In this document: piece after piece, positions 1 through 8,722 of the stretch
How the letters are laid out: every line of letters begins with the position of its first letter
Numbering within the stretch: the stretch's first letter is position 1
DNA from: Cytophagaceae bacterium
GTDB lineage: Bacteria > Bacteroidota > Bacteroidia > Cytophagales > Cyclobacteriaceae
Assembly (NCBI GenBank): GCA_006969745.1
Contig: CP030886.1
Coordinates: 1,145,001-1,209,000 of the forward strand
Reading direction: 5' to 3'
Length of the DNA stretch: 64,000 nucleotides
Notes under the pieces: generated by a model
What the model saw: the letters and a program-made list of their open reading frames with translations, nothing else
Told to the model about the DNA's origin: nothing
Database searches by the model: none
Position numbers and translations under genes: made by a program

Positions 1-173
1 CGATAGTTTTTATCCTTCATGCTTACATACAGAGACTCTACATCGAAATGACCATCTCGATCATATATTTCCTCCAGTATAGCGAAACGCTCTGGAGTCT
101 TTCGCAAGTTCTTGTTCTCTAGATGGGCTTGGAATATTTTTTTTACCTCCTCCATTATGTTCTGTCCCGACAT
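1..173 (-). CDS. Fur-family transcriptional regulator, N-terminal part (runs off the window)
   Basis: The reverse strand from 173 reads an open frame of 57 codons that runs off the left edge. It encodes an N-terminal winged helix of the ferric uptake regulator family: the stretch [15 protein letters not shown] is the characteristic first helix-turn of Fur/PerR/Zur proteins, followed by [12 protein letters not shown]. Such proteins are homodimeric metal-sensing repressors. The metal-binding half lies outside the window, so iron, zinc or peroxide sensing cannot be told apart. It starts 25 bases after the stop of the Rel protein on the same strand and is probably cotranscribed with it, an arrangement I recall from other Bacteroidota. 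A second ATG at 155 is an alternative start. Confidence 0.85.
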   Translation of the reverse strand, partial: MSGQNIMEEVKKIFQAHLENKNLRKTPERFAILEEIYDRDGHFDVESLYVSMKDKNY

Positions 174-198
174 ATTGCAAATATAATTTAAGGTTCGA

Positions 199-2403
199 TC
201 AGTTGGTTCGACTAACCTTTACTACACCAGTTACTTTCTCTAGTTTTTTCACAAGTGTATCTAGATGTGAAGTATCTTCTACATATAAGCGTATAATGCC
301 TTCAAAAATTCCACCTTCTGTATTAATTGAAAGGGAACGCATATTCACTTTTAATTCTTCGGATATTATGTTGGAAACGTCGCTTACCAATCCGAGACGA
401 TCTGTGCCTATGATAGAGAGCGTAGCTTCGAATGAATGTTTGCGAGAGGAAGCCCATTTTGCTTTTATAATACGATAGCCATAATTGGATAGAAGCTCGG
501 CTGCATTGGGACATGTGGTTCTGTGTATTTTAATACCATCACTCACCGTCACAAAACCAAATACATCATCACCAGCAATTGGATTACAGCATTTTGCAAA
601 CTTGTAATCGATAATATCAAGGTCCTCTCCCAGAAGCAATAAATCGCTATCTGTTTTTCTAACTCTGCTAAGCTTTTCTTCTACATCCTTCGCGCCTTGA
701 ACATCAGCGTTTGTTTTTGATACTTTGTAATCAGCTTTGACAAATGACTTAATAAGGGAGTGATCTATCTTGCCGGTACCCACCAAGTAGAGCAAATCTG
801 CCGGAGATTTTACATTAAAGTAGTGTGCTATTTCCTCGAGTACTGTTTGCTTATACTCTATTTTCAGTTGCTTTAGCTTTCGCTTTACAATCTCACGTCC
901 TTCATCTATGAATACTTTTCGCTCTTCTTTAAGTGCATCCTTAATTTTAGATTTTGCTTTGGAGCTTACAACATATTGAAGCCAGCTTTCATTTGGCTTT
1001 TGTTTGCTTGAAGTAAGAATCTCAACTTGATCACCATTTTTAAGTTCAAAATTTAATGGGACAAGTTTTTGATTGACCTTGGCTCCAAGGCAGTGCTCTC
1101 CGATTTCTGTATGGATATCAAATGCAAAGTCTAACGCGGTAGCACCCTGAGGAAGTGTTTTTAAATCACCTTTAGGTGTGAACACAAAAACTTCATCACT
1201 ATATAAGTTAGATCTGAAATCATCAACAAATTCGATGGCGTTGCCATTATTCTGCTCCAGAATCTCACGAACCTTCCCTATCCACATTTCCAGCCCTGTT
1301 TCATCGGAAGACTTACCATCCTTGTATTTCCAATGAGCTGCATATCCTTTTTCTGCAATTTCATCCATTCGGGTTGTTCTGACCTGCACTTCTACCCATT
1401 GTCCAGTATCGCTCATTACTGTGGTATGAAGAGATTCGTACCCATTTGCTTTGGGAATACTGATCCAATCCCTCAGCCTATCGGGATTTGGTTGATAGTA
1501 ATCCGTAACCAACGAATAGACTTGCCAACATAAAGCCTTTTCATCTTTGTAAGGAACGTTGAGAATAATTCTAACAGCAAATAAATCATAGACCTCATCA
1601 AAAGGCACATTTTGCTTTTTCATTTTATTCCATATAGAATGGATTGACTTAGGCCTTCCTTTTATTTCATACTCAACATTTAATGAGTTCAGTTTATCCT
1701 TGATTGGTCTTATAAAATTTCGAATGAATTTATTTCTGGAATCTTTGGTCTCATTGATTTTACCAGATATATCATTATATACTTCAGGTTCGGAATACTT
1801 AAGGTATAGGTCTTCCAGTTCTGATTTAAAGGCGTATAGACCTAAACGGTGTGCTAGCGGGGCGTACAGATAGATCGTTTCATTTGCTATCTTAAGTTGC
1901 TTATTGCGAGGCATGCTCTCCAAGGTTCTCATATTATGCAAACGATCTGCCAGTTTAATGAGAATCACTCTGACATCATCAGAAAGCGTGAGGAGCATTT
2001 TCCTGAAATTCTCTGCTTGCTGTGAGCTGCCTTGATCAAATACTCCTGAAATTTTTGTTAAACCGTCAATGATAACTGCTACTTTTTTTCCAAAAAGTCT
2101 TTCAATGTCATCAAGCTCATAGTCAGTGTCCTCTACTACATCGTGTAACAGTGCTGCTATTATGGATGTAGTGCCTAGTCCTATTTCTGAGATACAAATC
2201 TCTGCAACCTCTAGCGGATGGAAAATATAAGGCTCTCCAGATCTTCGTCGCATTCCACTATGAGCTTCCATAGATGTGTAAAATGCCTTTTTTATGAGCT
2301 TTGCATCTCCATCTTTAAGAACAGGCTTAGCTTTCCTGAGCAGGCGCCGGTAGCGTCTGATGATCTCTTTTTTTTCTGATTCTAAATCTTCCTCTACGAC
2401 CAT
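199..2403 (-). CDS. rel: Bifunctional (p)ppGpp synthetase/hydrolase (RelA/SpoT homologue)
   Basis: A 734-residue full-length long RSH protein that makes and degrades the stringent-response alarmone (p)ppGpp from GTP/GDP and ATP in the cytoplasm. The HD hydrolase domain is intact (HDVVEDTD at about 87-94). The synthetase domain lies at roughly 230-360 and contains [30 protein letters not shown] and the acidic VEVQVRT motif. A TGS domain follows at about 400-465 ([16 protein letters not shown]), then a helical/CC region with conserved cysteines and a C-terminal ACT domain (about 665-734). With both catalytic domains complete it should be bifunctional. The ATG at 2403 is the first start after the intergenic region. 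A perfect -7 element sits just upstream on this strand, and the fur-like gene follows downstream. Confidence 0.96.
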   Translation of the reverse strand: MVVEEDLESEKKEIIRRYRRLLRKAKPVLKDGDAKLIKKAFYTSMEAHSGMRRRSGEPYIFHPLEVAEICISEIGLGTTSIIAALLHDVVEDTDYELDDIERLFGKKVAVIIDGLTKISGVFDQGSSQQAENFRKMLLTLSDDVRVILIKLADRLHNMRTLESMPRNKQLKIANETIYLYAPLAHRLGLYAFKSELEDLYLKYSEPEVYNDISGKINETKDSRNKFIRNFIRPIKDKLNSLNVEYEIKGRPKSIHSIWNKMKKQNVPFDEVYDLFAVRIILNVPYKDEKALCWQVYSLVTDYYQPNPDRLRDWISIPKANGYESLHTTVMSDTGQWVEVQVRTTRMDEIAEKGYAAHWKYKDGKSSDETGLEMWIGKVREILEQNNGNAIEFVDDFRSNLYSDEVFVFTPKGDLKTLPQGATALDFAFDIHTEIGEHCLGAKVNQKLVPLNFELKNGDQVEILTSSKQKPNESWLQYVVSSKAKSKIKDALKEERKVFIDEGREIVKRKLKQLKIEYKQTVLEEIAHYFNVKSPADLLYLVGTGKIDHSLIKSFVKADYKVSKTNADVQGAKDVEEKLSRVRKTDSDLLLLGEDLDIIDYKFAKCCNPIAGDDVFGFVTVSDGIKIHRTTCPNAAELLSNYGYRIIKAKWASSRKHSFEATLSIIGTDRLGLVSDVSNIISEELKVNMRSLSINTEGGIFEGIIRLYVEDTSHLDTLVKKLEKVTGVVKVSRTN

Positions 2404-2426
2404 AATAATTTTACAAAATTAAACCC

Positions 2427-2456
2427 TTGTTGAATCAAAAATATTACCTACTTTTG
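2427..2456 (+). promoter_or_regulatory. Bacteroidota-type promoter for tRNA-Leu
   Basis: A TTG at 2427-2429 is followed after 19 bases by TACTTTTG at 2449-2456. This exactly fits the Bacteroidota -33 TTG / -7 TAnnTTTG consensus and its usual spacing. The tRNA begins 44 bases after the -7 box, leaving a short 5' leader. Confidence 0.7.
2436..2443 (-). promoter_or_regulatory. Probable -7 element of the rel promoter
   Basis: The reverse strand reads TATTTTTG here, a perfect TAnnTTTG box 32 bases upstream of the rel ATG. No good TTG occurs at the expected distance upstream, so only half of the consensus is present. The box lies inside the spacer of the divergent tRNA promoter, so the two promoters physically overlap. 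Confidence 0.45.
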
Positions 2457-2500
2457 CCATCCGATTTTCAGAGCAAGAAAAAGTTCGAGCAATGAAATCT

Positions 2501-2582
2501 GCGGATGTGGCGAAATTGGTAGACGCACTAGACTTAGGATCTAGCGCCGCGAGGCATGGGGGTTCGAGTCCCTCCATCCGCA
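2501..2582 (+). tRNA. tRNA-Leu (anticodon UAG)
   Basis: An 82-nt class II tRNA. The acceptor stem is GCGGATG/CATCCGC with discriminator A at 2582. The D-arm follows. The anticodon stem CTAGA/TCTAG encloses the loop CTTAGGA, with anticodon TAG at 2535-2537, which reads CUA leucine codons. There is a long variable arm typical of tRNA-Leu and a T-arm with the GGTTCGAGTCC signature. CCA is not encoded. Confidence 0.97.
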
Positions 2583-2591
2583 CTGAAAAAC

Positions 2592-2640
2592 AACCCTCTT
2601 TCCGAAACCCGATTAACGGGACGAGTAAGAGGGTTTTTAT
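2592..2640 (+). terminator. Rho-independent terminator after tRNA-Leu
   Basis: The inverted repeat AACCCTCTT / AAGAGGGTT (2592-2600 and 2627-2635) encloses a smaller CCCG/CGGG hairpin and is followed by a T-rich tract. It separates the tRNA transcript from the trigger factor gene. Confidence 0.8.
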
Positions 2641-2665
2641 TTTATAAACATCAAACAATAGTACG

Positions 2666-3982
2666 TTGGATATAACTTTTGACAAAACAGAAAAAACACA
2701 AGGTGTAATTAAAATTAGCGTAAACCGAGCTGATTTTCAACCAGGTGTAGATCAAAAAATCAAAGAGTACAGCAAGACTGCAAACATCAAAGGATTCCGG
2801 CAGGGAAAGGTTCCTACCGGGATGATAAAAAAGATGTACGGTAATGCATTAGTAGTAGATGAGATCAATAAGCTGGTTTCAGAAAAACTGAATGCTTATC
2901 TGAGAGAAGGAGAGACTCAATTTTTAGGAGAGCCATTACCTGCAGAAACTGATCAGGAGTTTGACTGGGAGAACCAGGATACTTTTGAATTTAAATATGA
3001 GATCGGATTTGCTGAGCCATTTGATTTGAAGGTGGATAAAAAGGTGAAACTGGAAAAATACTTCATCAATGTGGATGATAGTGTAATTGACGAAACCATT
3101 GAAAACCTGCAGCGTCAATTCGGAGAAATGGAAAATCCTGAAATATCAAGTGAGAAGGATACTCTTTATGGCCAGGTGAAATCAAAGGACGGTGAAATTG
3201 ACCAGGAAATCAGCATTGACCTAAGAGATGTGGAAAAAGGCACACTTAAGAAGCTCGTTGGGATAAAGAATGGTACGGAGGTTGAGATTGATCCAAAGAA
3301 AAGTTTTAAGCATGAAAATGCTCTCAAGAATCAACTCAGACTTAATGATGAGGAGTTCAAGAAACTCAAGAAACTCACATTTGCATTAAAAGCAATCAAC
3401 CATTACAAACTGGCCCCGGTAAACCAAGAGTTGTTTGATAAAACATTCGGAAAAGATACGATTAAAGATGAAGCGGGTTTTCGAGACCGAGTAAAAGAAA
3501 TCGTATCCCAGAACTATTCAGCTGAGTCTGACAAATTCTTTGATCATCAAGTGAGAGAAAAATTGACTGATTCAGCGAAAATCAACCTGCCGGATGAATT
3601 CCTTAAAAAATGGTTAATCAGAACCAATGACAATATTACTCCGGAGCTAATGGAGCTTGAGTACGAATCGTATGCAAAAGAGCTGAAATGGTCATTGATT
3701 AGAAACCAACTTGTAAAAAACAACGATATTAAGGTAGAGCATGAAGATGTGACCAACGAAGCAAAAGAGCTTATTAAAAAGCAATTTGCAGGATCCGGGA
3801 TGGGTAACCAGATGGATGAACAGCTTGATACATTCGCACAGAATTATCTGCAGGGAGAGAATGGCGAAAACTACATGAAAGTTTTCAATCAGGTTCAGTC
3901 GAATAAGGTGTTAGATCATGTTAAGAACGAGGTGACTGTAAAGGAAAAAACGGTATCTCTGGATGAATTCAGAAAATTGTGA
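2666..3982 (+). CDS. tig: Trigger factor, ribosome-associated chaperone
   Basis: A 438-residue protein that binds ribosomal protein uL23 at the tunnel exit and shields nascent chains. The ribosome-binding N-terminal domain carries the signature GFRQGKVP at 43-50. The central region (about 150-250) aligns in position with the FKBP-type prolyl isomerase domain but is strongly divergent, as I expect for Bacteroidota. The C-terminal helical arms form the chaperone cradle. The start must be the TTG at 2666: the in-frame stop at 2645 lies only a few codons upstream, the next ATG would delete the ribosome-binding loop, and the protein begins in the usual family manner (DITFDKTEKTQGVIKI). It heads a tig, clpP, clpX cluster, although a terminator separates tig from clpP. 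Confidence 0.95.
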   Translation: MDITFDKTEKTQGVIKISVNRADFQPGVDQKIKEYSKTANIKGFRQGKVPTGMIKKMYGNALVVDEINKLVSEKLNAYLREGETQFLGEPLPAETDQEFDWENQDTFEFKYEIGFAEPFDLKVDKKVKLEKYFINVDDSVIDETIENLQRQFGEMENPEISSEKDTLYGQVKSKDGEIDQEISIDLRDVEKGTLKKLVGIKNGTEVEIDPKKSFKHENALKNQLRLNDEEFKKLKKLTFALKAINHYKLAPVNQELFDKTFGKDTIKDEAGFRDRVKEIVSQNYSAESDKFFDHQVREKLTDSAKINLPDEFLKKWLIRTNDNITPELMELEYESYAKELKWSLIRNQLVKNNDIKVEHEDVTNEAKELIKKQFAGSGMGNQMDEQLDTFAQNYLQGENGENYMKVFNQVQSNKVLDHVKNEVTVKEKTVSLDEFRKL

Positions 3983-4017
3983 TTTTGAACCAAATGGCAT
4001 CATTTTAGGTTGTGAAG

Positions 4018-4043
4018 AAGTCCTGTAAGCGGGACTTTTTTAT
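4018..4043 (+). terminator. Rho-independent terminator after tig
   Basis: The stem AAGTCC / GGACTT with a short loop is followed directly by a run of T. It lies 35 bases downstream of the tig stop and upstream of clpP. Confidence 0.75.
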
Positions 4044-4072
4044 TTTTACACCATATACTTTAAATTATTCAA

Positions 4073-4741
4073 ATGATAAATACTGAGGAATTCAGAAAAT
4101 ATGCCGTAAAAGGCCAAAATATTAGCGGAACAGCCGTTGATGATTACGTTCATCATGTAGAGAACATGACCCGAGCGGTAATCGAAGAAAGACCGACTAA
4201 TTTCCGCGAAATCGATGTTTTTTCTCGATTAATAATGGACCGTATTATATTTCTAGGAATGCAGGTGGAGGAAAATATTGCCAACATTATTACTGCCCAA
4301 TTGCTATTTCTAGAGTCAGTAGATTCTAAAAAAGACATTCTCTTATATGTAAATAGTCCTGGTGGATCAGTATATGCCGGATTGGGTATGTATGACACCA
4401 TGCAGTATGTAAATCCTGATGTAGCAACTATTTGTACTGGTATGGCTGCATCAATGGGAGCAGTTCTTTTGTCTGGTGGTGCGCCAGGTAAAAGATCTGC
4501 ACTTCCGCATGCGCGAATTATGATTCACCAACCAAGTGGTGGAATGCAGGGTCAATCAAGAGATATGGAAATTACACTTAAGCAAATGCAGGAATTGAGA
4601 AAAGACCTTTATGGTATTCTATCAAAGCATTCTGGTAAATCTCTGAAGGATATAGAAAAAGATTCTGATCGTGACTACTGGATGCGCGCATCAGAAGCAA
4701 AAGAATATGGCCTCATTGATGAGGTTCTGGAGAAAAAATAA
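4073..4741 (+). CDS. clpP: ATP-dependent Clp protease proteolytic subunit
   Basis: A 222-residue serine peptidase of family S14 that forms the tetradecameric barrel of ClpXP. The catalytic triad is visible: Ser127 in GMAASMGA, His152 in [10 protein letters not shown] and Asp201 in DRDYWM. The oxyanion-loop motif [14 protein letters not shown] is also present. It carries an N-terminal extension of about 30 residues relative to E. coli ClpP, consistent with a processed propeptide. It lies five bases upstream of clpX, so the two are cotranscribed and produced together as protease and unfoldase. Confidence 0.97.
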   Translation: MINTEEFRKYAVKGQNISGTAVDDYVHHVENMTRAVIEERPTNFREIDVFSRLIMDRIIFLGMQVEENIANIITAQLLFLESVDSKKDILLYVNSPGGSVYAGLGMYDTMQYVNPDVATICTGMAASMGAVLLSGGAPGKRSALPHARIMIHQPSGGMQGQSRDMEITLKQMQELRKDLYGILSKHSGKSLKDIEKDSDRDYWMRASEAKEYGLIDEVLEKK

Positions 4742-4746
4742 GAATC

Positions 4747-5976
4747 ATGGCTCAGGTAACTTGTAGTTTTTGCGGTAGAAATAAGAAAGACGTTGATCTG
4801 ATGATCTCCGGTATTCATGCCCATATTTGTGATAAATGCATAGCGCAGGCACAGCAGATATTGAATGAAGAGCTAAAAACTACAACTGAGAATGAAAGTC
4901 CGAATTTCAAACTCATCAAGCCTGCCGATATGAAATCACACCTTGATGAGTTTGTGATAGGACAGGATGAAGCTAAAAAATTTATCGCGGTTGCTGTTTA
5001 CAATCACTATAAGCGATTGATGCAGACTGCAGACAAAGATGATGTCGTGATTGAAAAATCAAACATCATCATGGTTGGTCAAACCGGAACTGGAAAAACA
5101 TATCTTGCCAGAACACTTGCTAAAATCCTTCAGGTGCCTTTCTGCATAGCTGATGCTACCGTTTTGACGGAAGCAGGATATGTAGGTGAAGATGTGGAAA
5201 GTATTCTAACAAGATTACTTCAATCTGCAAATTATGATGTGGAAGCCGCAGAGAGAGGCATTGTCTATATCGATGAGATAGATAAAATCGCACGTAAATC
5301 AGATAATCCTTCCATCACTCGTGATGTTAGTGGTGAAGGAGTGCAGCAAGCGCTTTTGAAATTATTGGAAGGAACAACTGTAAACGTGCCACCACAGGGA
5401 GGAAGAAAACATCCTGATCAAAAAATGATCAATGTGAATACAGAAAATATCTTATTCATATGTGGCGGTGCATTTGATGGAATTGAAAGACACATTGCCA
5501 ACAGATTAAACACCCGACCAATTGGCTTTGCGAATGATAATGAGTTTAATTCAGGTGTGATAGATAAGGATAATTTATTACAATACATCACAGCTCAAGA
5601 CATTAAAAGTTTTGGATTGATTCCAGAGTTGATCGGTCGACTTCCTGTCCTGACACATCTTGATCCGTTGAATAACGATGCTCTTAAGCGAATTTTGACT
5701 GAACCGAAAAACGCACTTGTGAAACAATACACTAAGCTGTTTGATATGGAGGATGTAAAGCTTAACCTTCAGGATGATGCGCTTGATTATATTGTTGAAA
5801 AGGCGATGGAATTCAAACTTGGCGCGAGAGGTTTGAGGTCAATCTGTGAAGCAATTGTAACGGATGCAATGTTTGAATTACCATCAAATAAAGACATCAA
5901 AGAAATGGTAATCGATCGAGCATACGCCGCAGAGAAGTTTGAAAAATCTAAGTTCAATAAGCTGAGAGCAGCTTAA
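4747..5976 (+). CDS. clpX: Clp protease ATP-binding unfoldase ClpX
   Basis: A 409-residue AAA+ unfoldase that recognises tagged substrates and feeds them to ClpP. The N-terminal C4 zinc-binding domain (CSFCGRN and HICDKCI) provides adaptor and substrate binding. The AAA+ core shows Walker A GQTGTGKT, the pore loop GYVG, Walker [10 protein letters not shown] and the sensor/small domain with [10 protein letters not shown]. Length and motifs are complete. The stop codon overlaps by four bases the stop of the convergent LpxB-like gene, so no terminator lies between them. Confidence 0.97.
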   Translation: MAQVTCSFCGRNKKDVDLMISGIHAHICDKCIAQAQQILNEELKTTTENESPNFKLIKPADMKSHLDEFVIGQDEAKKFIAVAVYNHYKRLMQTADKDDVVIEKSNIIMVGQTGTGKTYLARTLAKILQVPFCIADATVLTEAGYVGEDVESILTRLLQSANYDVEAAERGIVYIDEIDKIARKSDNPSITRDVSGEGVQQALLKLLEGTTVNVPPQGGRKHPDQKMINVNTENILFICGGAFDGIERHIANRLNTRPIGFANDNEFNSGVIDKDNLLQYITAQDIKSFGLIPELIGRLPVLTHLDPLNNDALKRILTEPKNALVKQYTKLFDMEDVKLNLQDDALDYIVEKAMEFKLGARGLRSICEAIVTDAMFELPSNKDIKEMVIDRAYAAEKFEKSKFNKLRAA

Positions 5977-6947
5977 TTTTCCTCTAACCAATCAATGATA
6001 GACTGAGCAGCACTTCTGGCAACAGGCTGAGTTCCTATTTTGTTCTTACAATTTTGATATACTGCAAGCATGGAAGCGCAATACTCGTGATCACCGATCA
6101 AGAGATTTAACTCTTCTTCAATCAGTTTAAACTGATTTGGTCTGAAGCTTTTAATTATTTTTTGACCTGATATCTCATTAATTAATAGTTTTTCGGCCTT
6201 TGAAAACCCTAGTAATCTATGCTTTCCCGAAATAGATATCTGAGGACAATTCATTAATAATGCTCCAATTGAGTCTATTTCAGAATCCACTATAACCACG
6301 TTCGCATTCTTCAAAAGATCCAAATGATTAGATATCACACGGACATTGTTCGGCATCTGTTTATTATCTATGAAACATCCTCCTAAGTACCATGTGCAGT
6401 TGTTCGAATTGTCTGAATAACTTCGAATCAATTGTTTAATGTTAGCAAGATTCTTCTTTTCTTTTATTAAGACCCCTATGGTAAGTCGTTCGGAATGGCT
6501 TTCTATAAAATTATGTTTTTTGATAACGTCGTTGAGATAATGACCAATTTGCTCGCTATTATTTTGGAGCTCGTAAACAGGGATATCCACAAACACCTTA
6601 CTAAAGTTTTTGAGTGCCTTCTTGTAAATTAGTGGACTTACTTTATGATCCTTAGTAAGCAAAAAGAAGCATGTAAGGGTTCGAGAGAGGCTTACTTTTC
6701 GTAACAAACTGCTGTCGAAAGAATCACCAATTACAATGATTAGATCGTAATCTAATTCCTGTAAATTCCGTTTTTTTAATGGTTTGTATTTTGTTGAAAA
6801 AACTAAGGTTTCATTCAATTTTTCTATGCGCCCCTTGCTCGTATTAACAGAAACCTGTGCCCTTACATCAAAACGGTTGATTTCTGAAATTAGTAACCCG
6901 GCATATTCTGCAGATTCTCTTGAATTTGTTACAATGAGGTATTTCAT
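5973..6947 (-). CDS. Divergent lipid-A-disaccharide synthase-like protein (uncertain)
   Basis: A 324-residue protein I cannot name with confidence. Its C-terminal half follows the layout of LpxB-type glycosyltransferases: a short strand-turn with [12 protein letters not shown], then a region rich in basic and hydrophobic residues, and a terminal helix resembling the LpxB end ([15 protein letters not shown]). LpxB transfers a UDP-linked acylglucosamine to lipid X to make the lipid A disaccharide. The protein is short for LpxB and the usual glycosyltransferase signature is weak, so the role may differ. Its ATG overlaps the stop of queD by one base (TAATG), indicating translational coupling, and its end overlaps clpX convergently. 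Confidence 0.45.
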   Translation of the reverse strand: MKYLIVTNSRESAEYAGLLISEINRFDVRAQVSVNTSKGRIEKLNETLVFSTKYKPLKKRNLQELDYDLIIVIGDSFDSSLLRKVSLSRTLTCFFLLTKDHKVSPLIYKKALKNFSKVFVDIPVYELQNNSEQIGHYLNDVIKKHNFIESHSERLTIGVLIKEKKNLANIKQLIRSYSDNSNNCTWYLGGCFIDNKQMPNNVRVISNHLDLLKNANVVIVDSEIDSIGALLMNCPQISISGKHRLLGFSKAEKLLINEISGQKIIKSFRPNQFKLIEEELNLLIGDHEYCASMLAVYQNCKNKIGTQPVARSAAQSIIDWLEEN

Positions 6948-7366
6948 TAATCACCGTAATAATCTACGAAGTTTCGCGGTGTTTCGAATAACCTCAGATG
7001 ATGCAACCTGGCATTAGGAGCAATATCTAAAATTTTGGTTTCTAATATTTTCCAAAACTCAATAATCAAGTTTTCGCAACTTGCCATCTTGCCTGTCATG
7101 AATGGTACATCAAGATTAAGATTTTTGTGGTCCACTTTTTCTAGTATCTCATTCTTGATAAGATTGCTTAAGAGTTTTAGGTCTATAACAAAACCTGTTT
7201 CAGGATCGGGTCTCCCCTTCACACCTACAATCAGTTCAAAGTTATGACCATGCCAATTTTCATTGGCACATGGGCCAAAAACTTCTACATTTTTTTCCTT
7301 CGACCATTGTGGATTGTACAGCTTATGAGCTGCATTAAAGTGTTCCTTTCGATAGACGATTACCAT
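6947..7366 (-). CDS. queD: 6-carboxy-5,6,7,8-tetrahydropterin synthase (QueD/PTPS family)
   Basis: A 139-residue member of the 6-pyruvoyltetrahydropterin synthase family. Zinc ligands are His14 (NAAHKL) and His39 and His41 (WHGH). The probable catalytic Cys33 (GPC) and the Asp79-His80 pair in VDHKNLN are present, as is a Glu near the end (RLFETP) that anchors the pterin. QueD converts 7,8-dihydroneopterin triphosphate to 6-carboxytetrahydropterin, the substrate of QueE in making 7-carboxy-7-deazaguanine for queuosine tRNA modification. A queE gene lies 13 kb away in this window, supporting QueD over a biopterin role. It is the first gene of a coupled pair with the LpxB-like gene. Confidence 0.88.
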   Translation of the reverse strand: MVIVYRKEHFNAAHKLYNPQWSKEKNVEVFGPCANENWHGHNFELIVGVKGRPDPETGFVIDLKLLSNLIKNEILEKVDHKNLNLDVPFMTGKMASCENLIIEFWKILETKILDIAPNARLHHLRLFETPRNFVDYYGD

Positions 7367-7538
7367 AGGGTAAATTTAGAGCGGTTTGTTTTATGACTAA
7401 TCAAACACAAAGAAATACTAACAAAACAAAATTGATGCAAGGTTTTTGTGGCAGTATTGTAATACATAATTAAATGTAGGCCTGCGATCATATATGTTTT
7501 CGGGAGGTATTAAATTTGGAACTAGAAAATTTAAAAGT

Positions 7539-8051
7539 ATGAGGAAAATTAACTATTCATTTCTAATCGTGACGATTCTAAGTTTAGCATCGTATTCTCA
7601 GGCTGAGGCACAGGCAATATTATCTAACGATGGAGGCGTCATTTATATTAACAAAAATCAAAGTGCTAGCTCCGAACTTGAAGGTAAGCGCGGGGGTTAT
7701 TTCGGTTCGCATGCATTGGGCGATACAATTCAGCTAGTATATGATAAATTTCTAAAGCTCTATGTAAAATATGAGTCTGAAGGCGGAGCATACGCTACAG
7801 AAAAAAAGGTTATATATAAAGAAGAAATTTACAAGTCGGTTACAAAACTTAATAAACACCTTACGAAACTTGCTAAGAAGGGGGATATTCCTGAATCAGA
7901 GGCCAAAACAAGGCTTGGTAACGTGATTAATTCTGCAATTAATATTCGGTTTTATGAAACTTCAGGTTTTGAAGACATGCTGAAAGTAACGCGGGACCTG
8001 GAATTACAGGAAAAGTATTTTAATCAAATTCGAATTATTGGCGGAAACTAG
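7539..8051 (+). CDS. Secreted hypothetical protein
   Basis: A 170-residue protein from the ATG at 7539. I chose this start because the next residues form a clear signal peptide (MRKINYSFLIVTILSLASY ending near SQAEAQA). An upstream ATG at 7494 would place 15 polar residues before it. The mature part is mixed alpha/beta with a lysine-rich middle helix (LNKHLTKLAKKGDIPESEAK), and I recognise no family. A TAAATTTG box at 7511-7518 could serve as a -7 promoter element. The gene stands alone on the plus strand, and its stop overlaps the end of the convergent lipoprotein gene by four bases. Confidence 0.6.
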   Translation: MRKINYSFLIVTILSLASYSQAEAQAILSNDGGVIYINKNQSASSELEGKRGGYFGSHALGDTIQLVYDKFLKLYVKYESEGGAYATEKKVIYKEEIYKSVTKLNKHLTKLAKKGDIPESEAKTRLGNVINSAINIRFYETSGFEDMLKVTRDLELQEKYFNQIRIIGGN

Positions 8052-8722
8052 TTAGAGTTTTCATTGTAAAACCTCAATGCTTGTTTAGAAGTCGGATATT
8101 TATCCAACAATAAAGGAGCAATTGAGGTTTTGTATTTAATACTCATAGAATCATTAAGAATGCTTGTCGCCTCAATATGAGCAAGAGACAATTCCTTTTC
8201 TGAAATAAAGTCTCGCAAATGAGCATTCCGATTAAGCACCCAATCATCAGCTTCCAGTCTTAAAGAATCCAATATCAGACTATCCCTGTCGATGAATGCC
8301 TGTCGCATTGATGATTTCAATTCAAGATATTTTGGCGTGTTATTAAAACTATCCCTTAGAAGTTTTAGCTCCCACAGCATATCATGTTCCATAGAACCAT
8401 AAATCCTACCAAATCCTATGGGATCATTTCCATCAACAACAATCTCTATATCTTGATCATTTAGGATTAGATTGACTCTCTGCTTTCCAAAAAAATCAAT
8501 CGAGTAATAATCAGGTGTATCAATTTTCGCATAGTAAGTGAAGTATCGGTTATTGATTAGTTCAATTGTATCAATCGGCACAATTGTTTTCGGATTAAGT
8601 TTACTAAAAACTATGTGTCCATTTGTAGCAAATCGGACTTCACCAGATATTTTAATTGTTTCAGAATTGGGATAACATCCAGCAAGAAAAAGTAGGATTA
8701 GGCCTACGTATAAATGTCTCAC
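8048..8722 (-). CDS. DUF4369-like lipoprotein without thioredoxin domain
   Basis: A 224-residue lipoprotein with a type II signal (LLFLAGC, Cys16). Residues about 24-115 resemble the DUF4369 domain (ISGEVRF..., IVPIDTIEL, then a beta-rich part with VNLILNDQDIEI). In Bacteroidota this domain usually precedes a TlpA-like thioredoxin. Here no CxxC motif follows; instead there is a helical charged tail, so the protein is an isolated domain or a degenerate derivative. Its ATG overlaps the stop of the metalloprotease gene by four bases (ATGA), so it is probably translated together with the exported protease and may be an accessory lipoprotein. That role is inference only. Confidence 0.6.
   Translation of the reverse strand: MRHLYVGLILLFLAGCYPNSETIKISGEVRFATNGHIVFSKLNPKTIVPIDTIELINNRYFTYYAKIDTPDYYSIDFFGKQRVNLILNDQDIEIVVDGNDPIGFGRIYGSMEHDMLWELKLLRDSFNNTPKYLELKSSMRQAFIDRDSLILDSLRLEADDWVLNRNAHLRDFISEKELSLAHIEATSILNDSMSIKYKTSIAPLLLDKYPTSKQALRFYNENSN

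Noticed and set aside
2419..2685. Minus-strand frame across the tRNA-Leu region
   Set aside because: It reads through the tRNA gene in antisense and matches no family.
4153..4401. Minus-strand frame inside clpP
   Set aside because: Antisense shadow of a strongly conserved gene.
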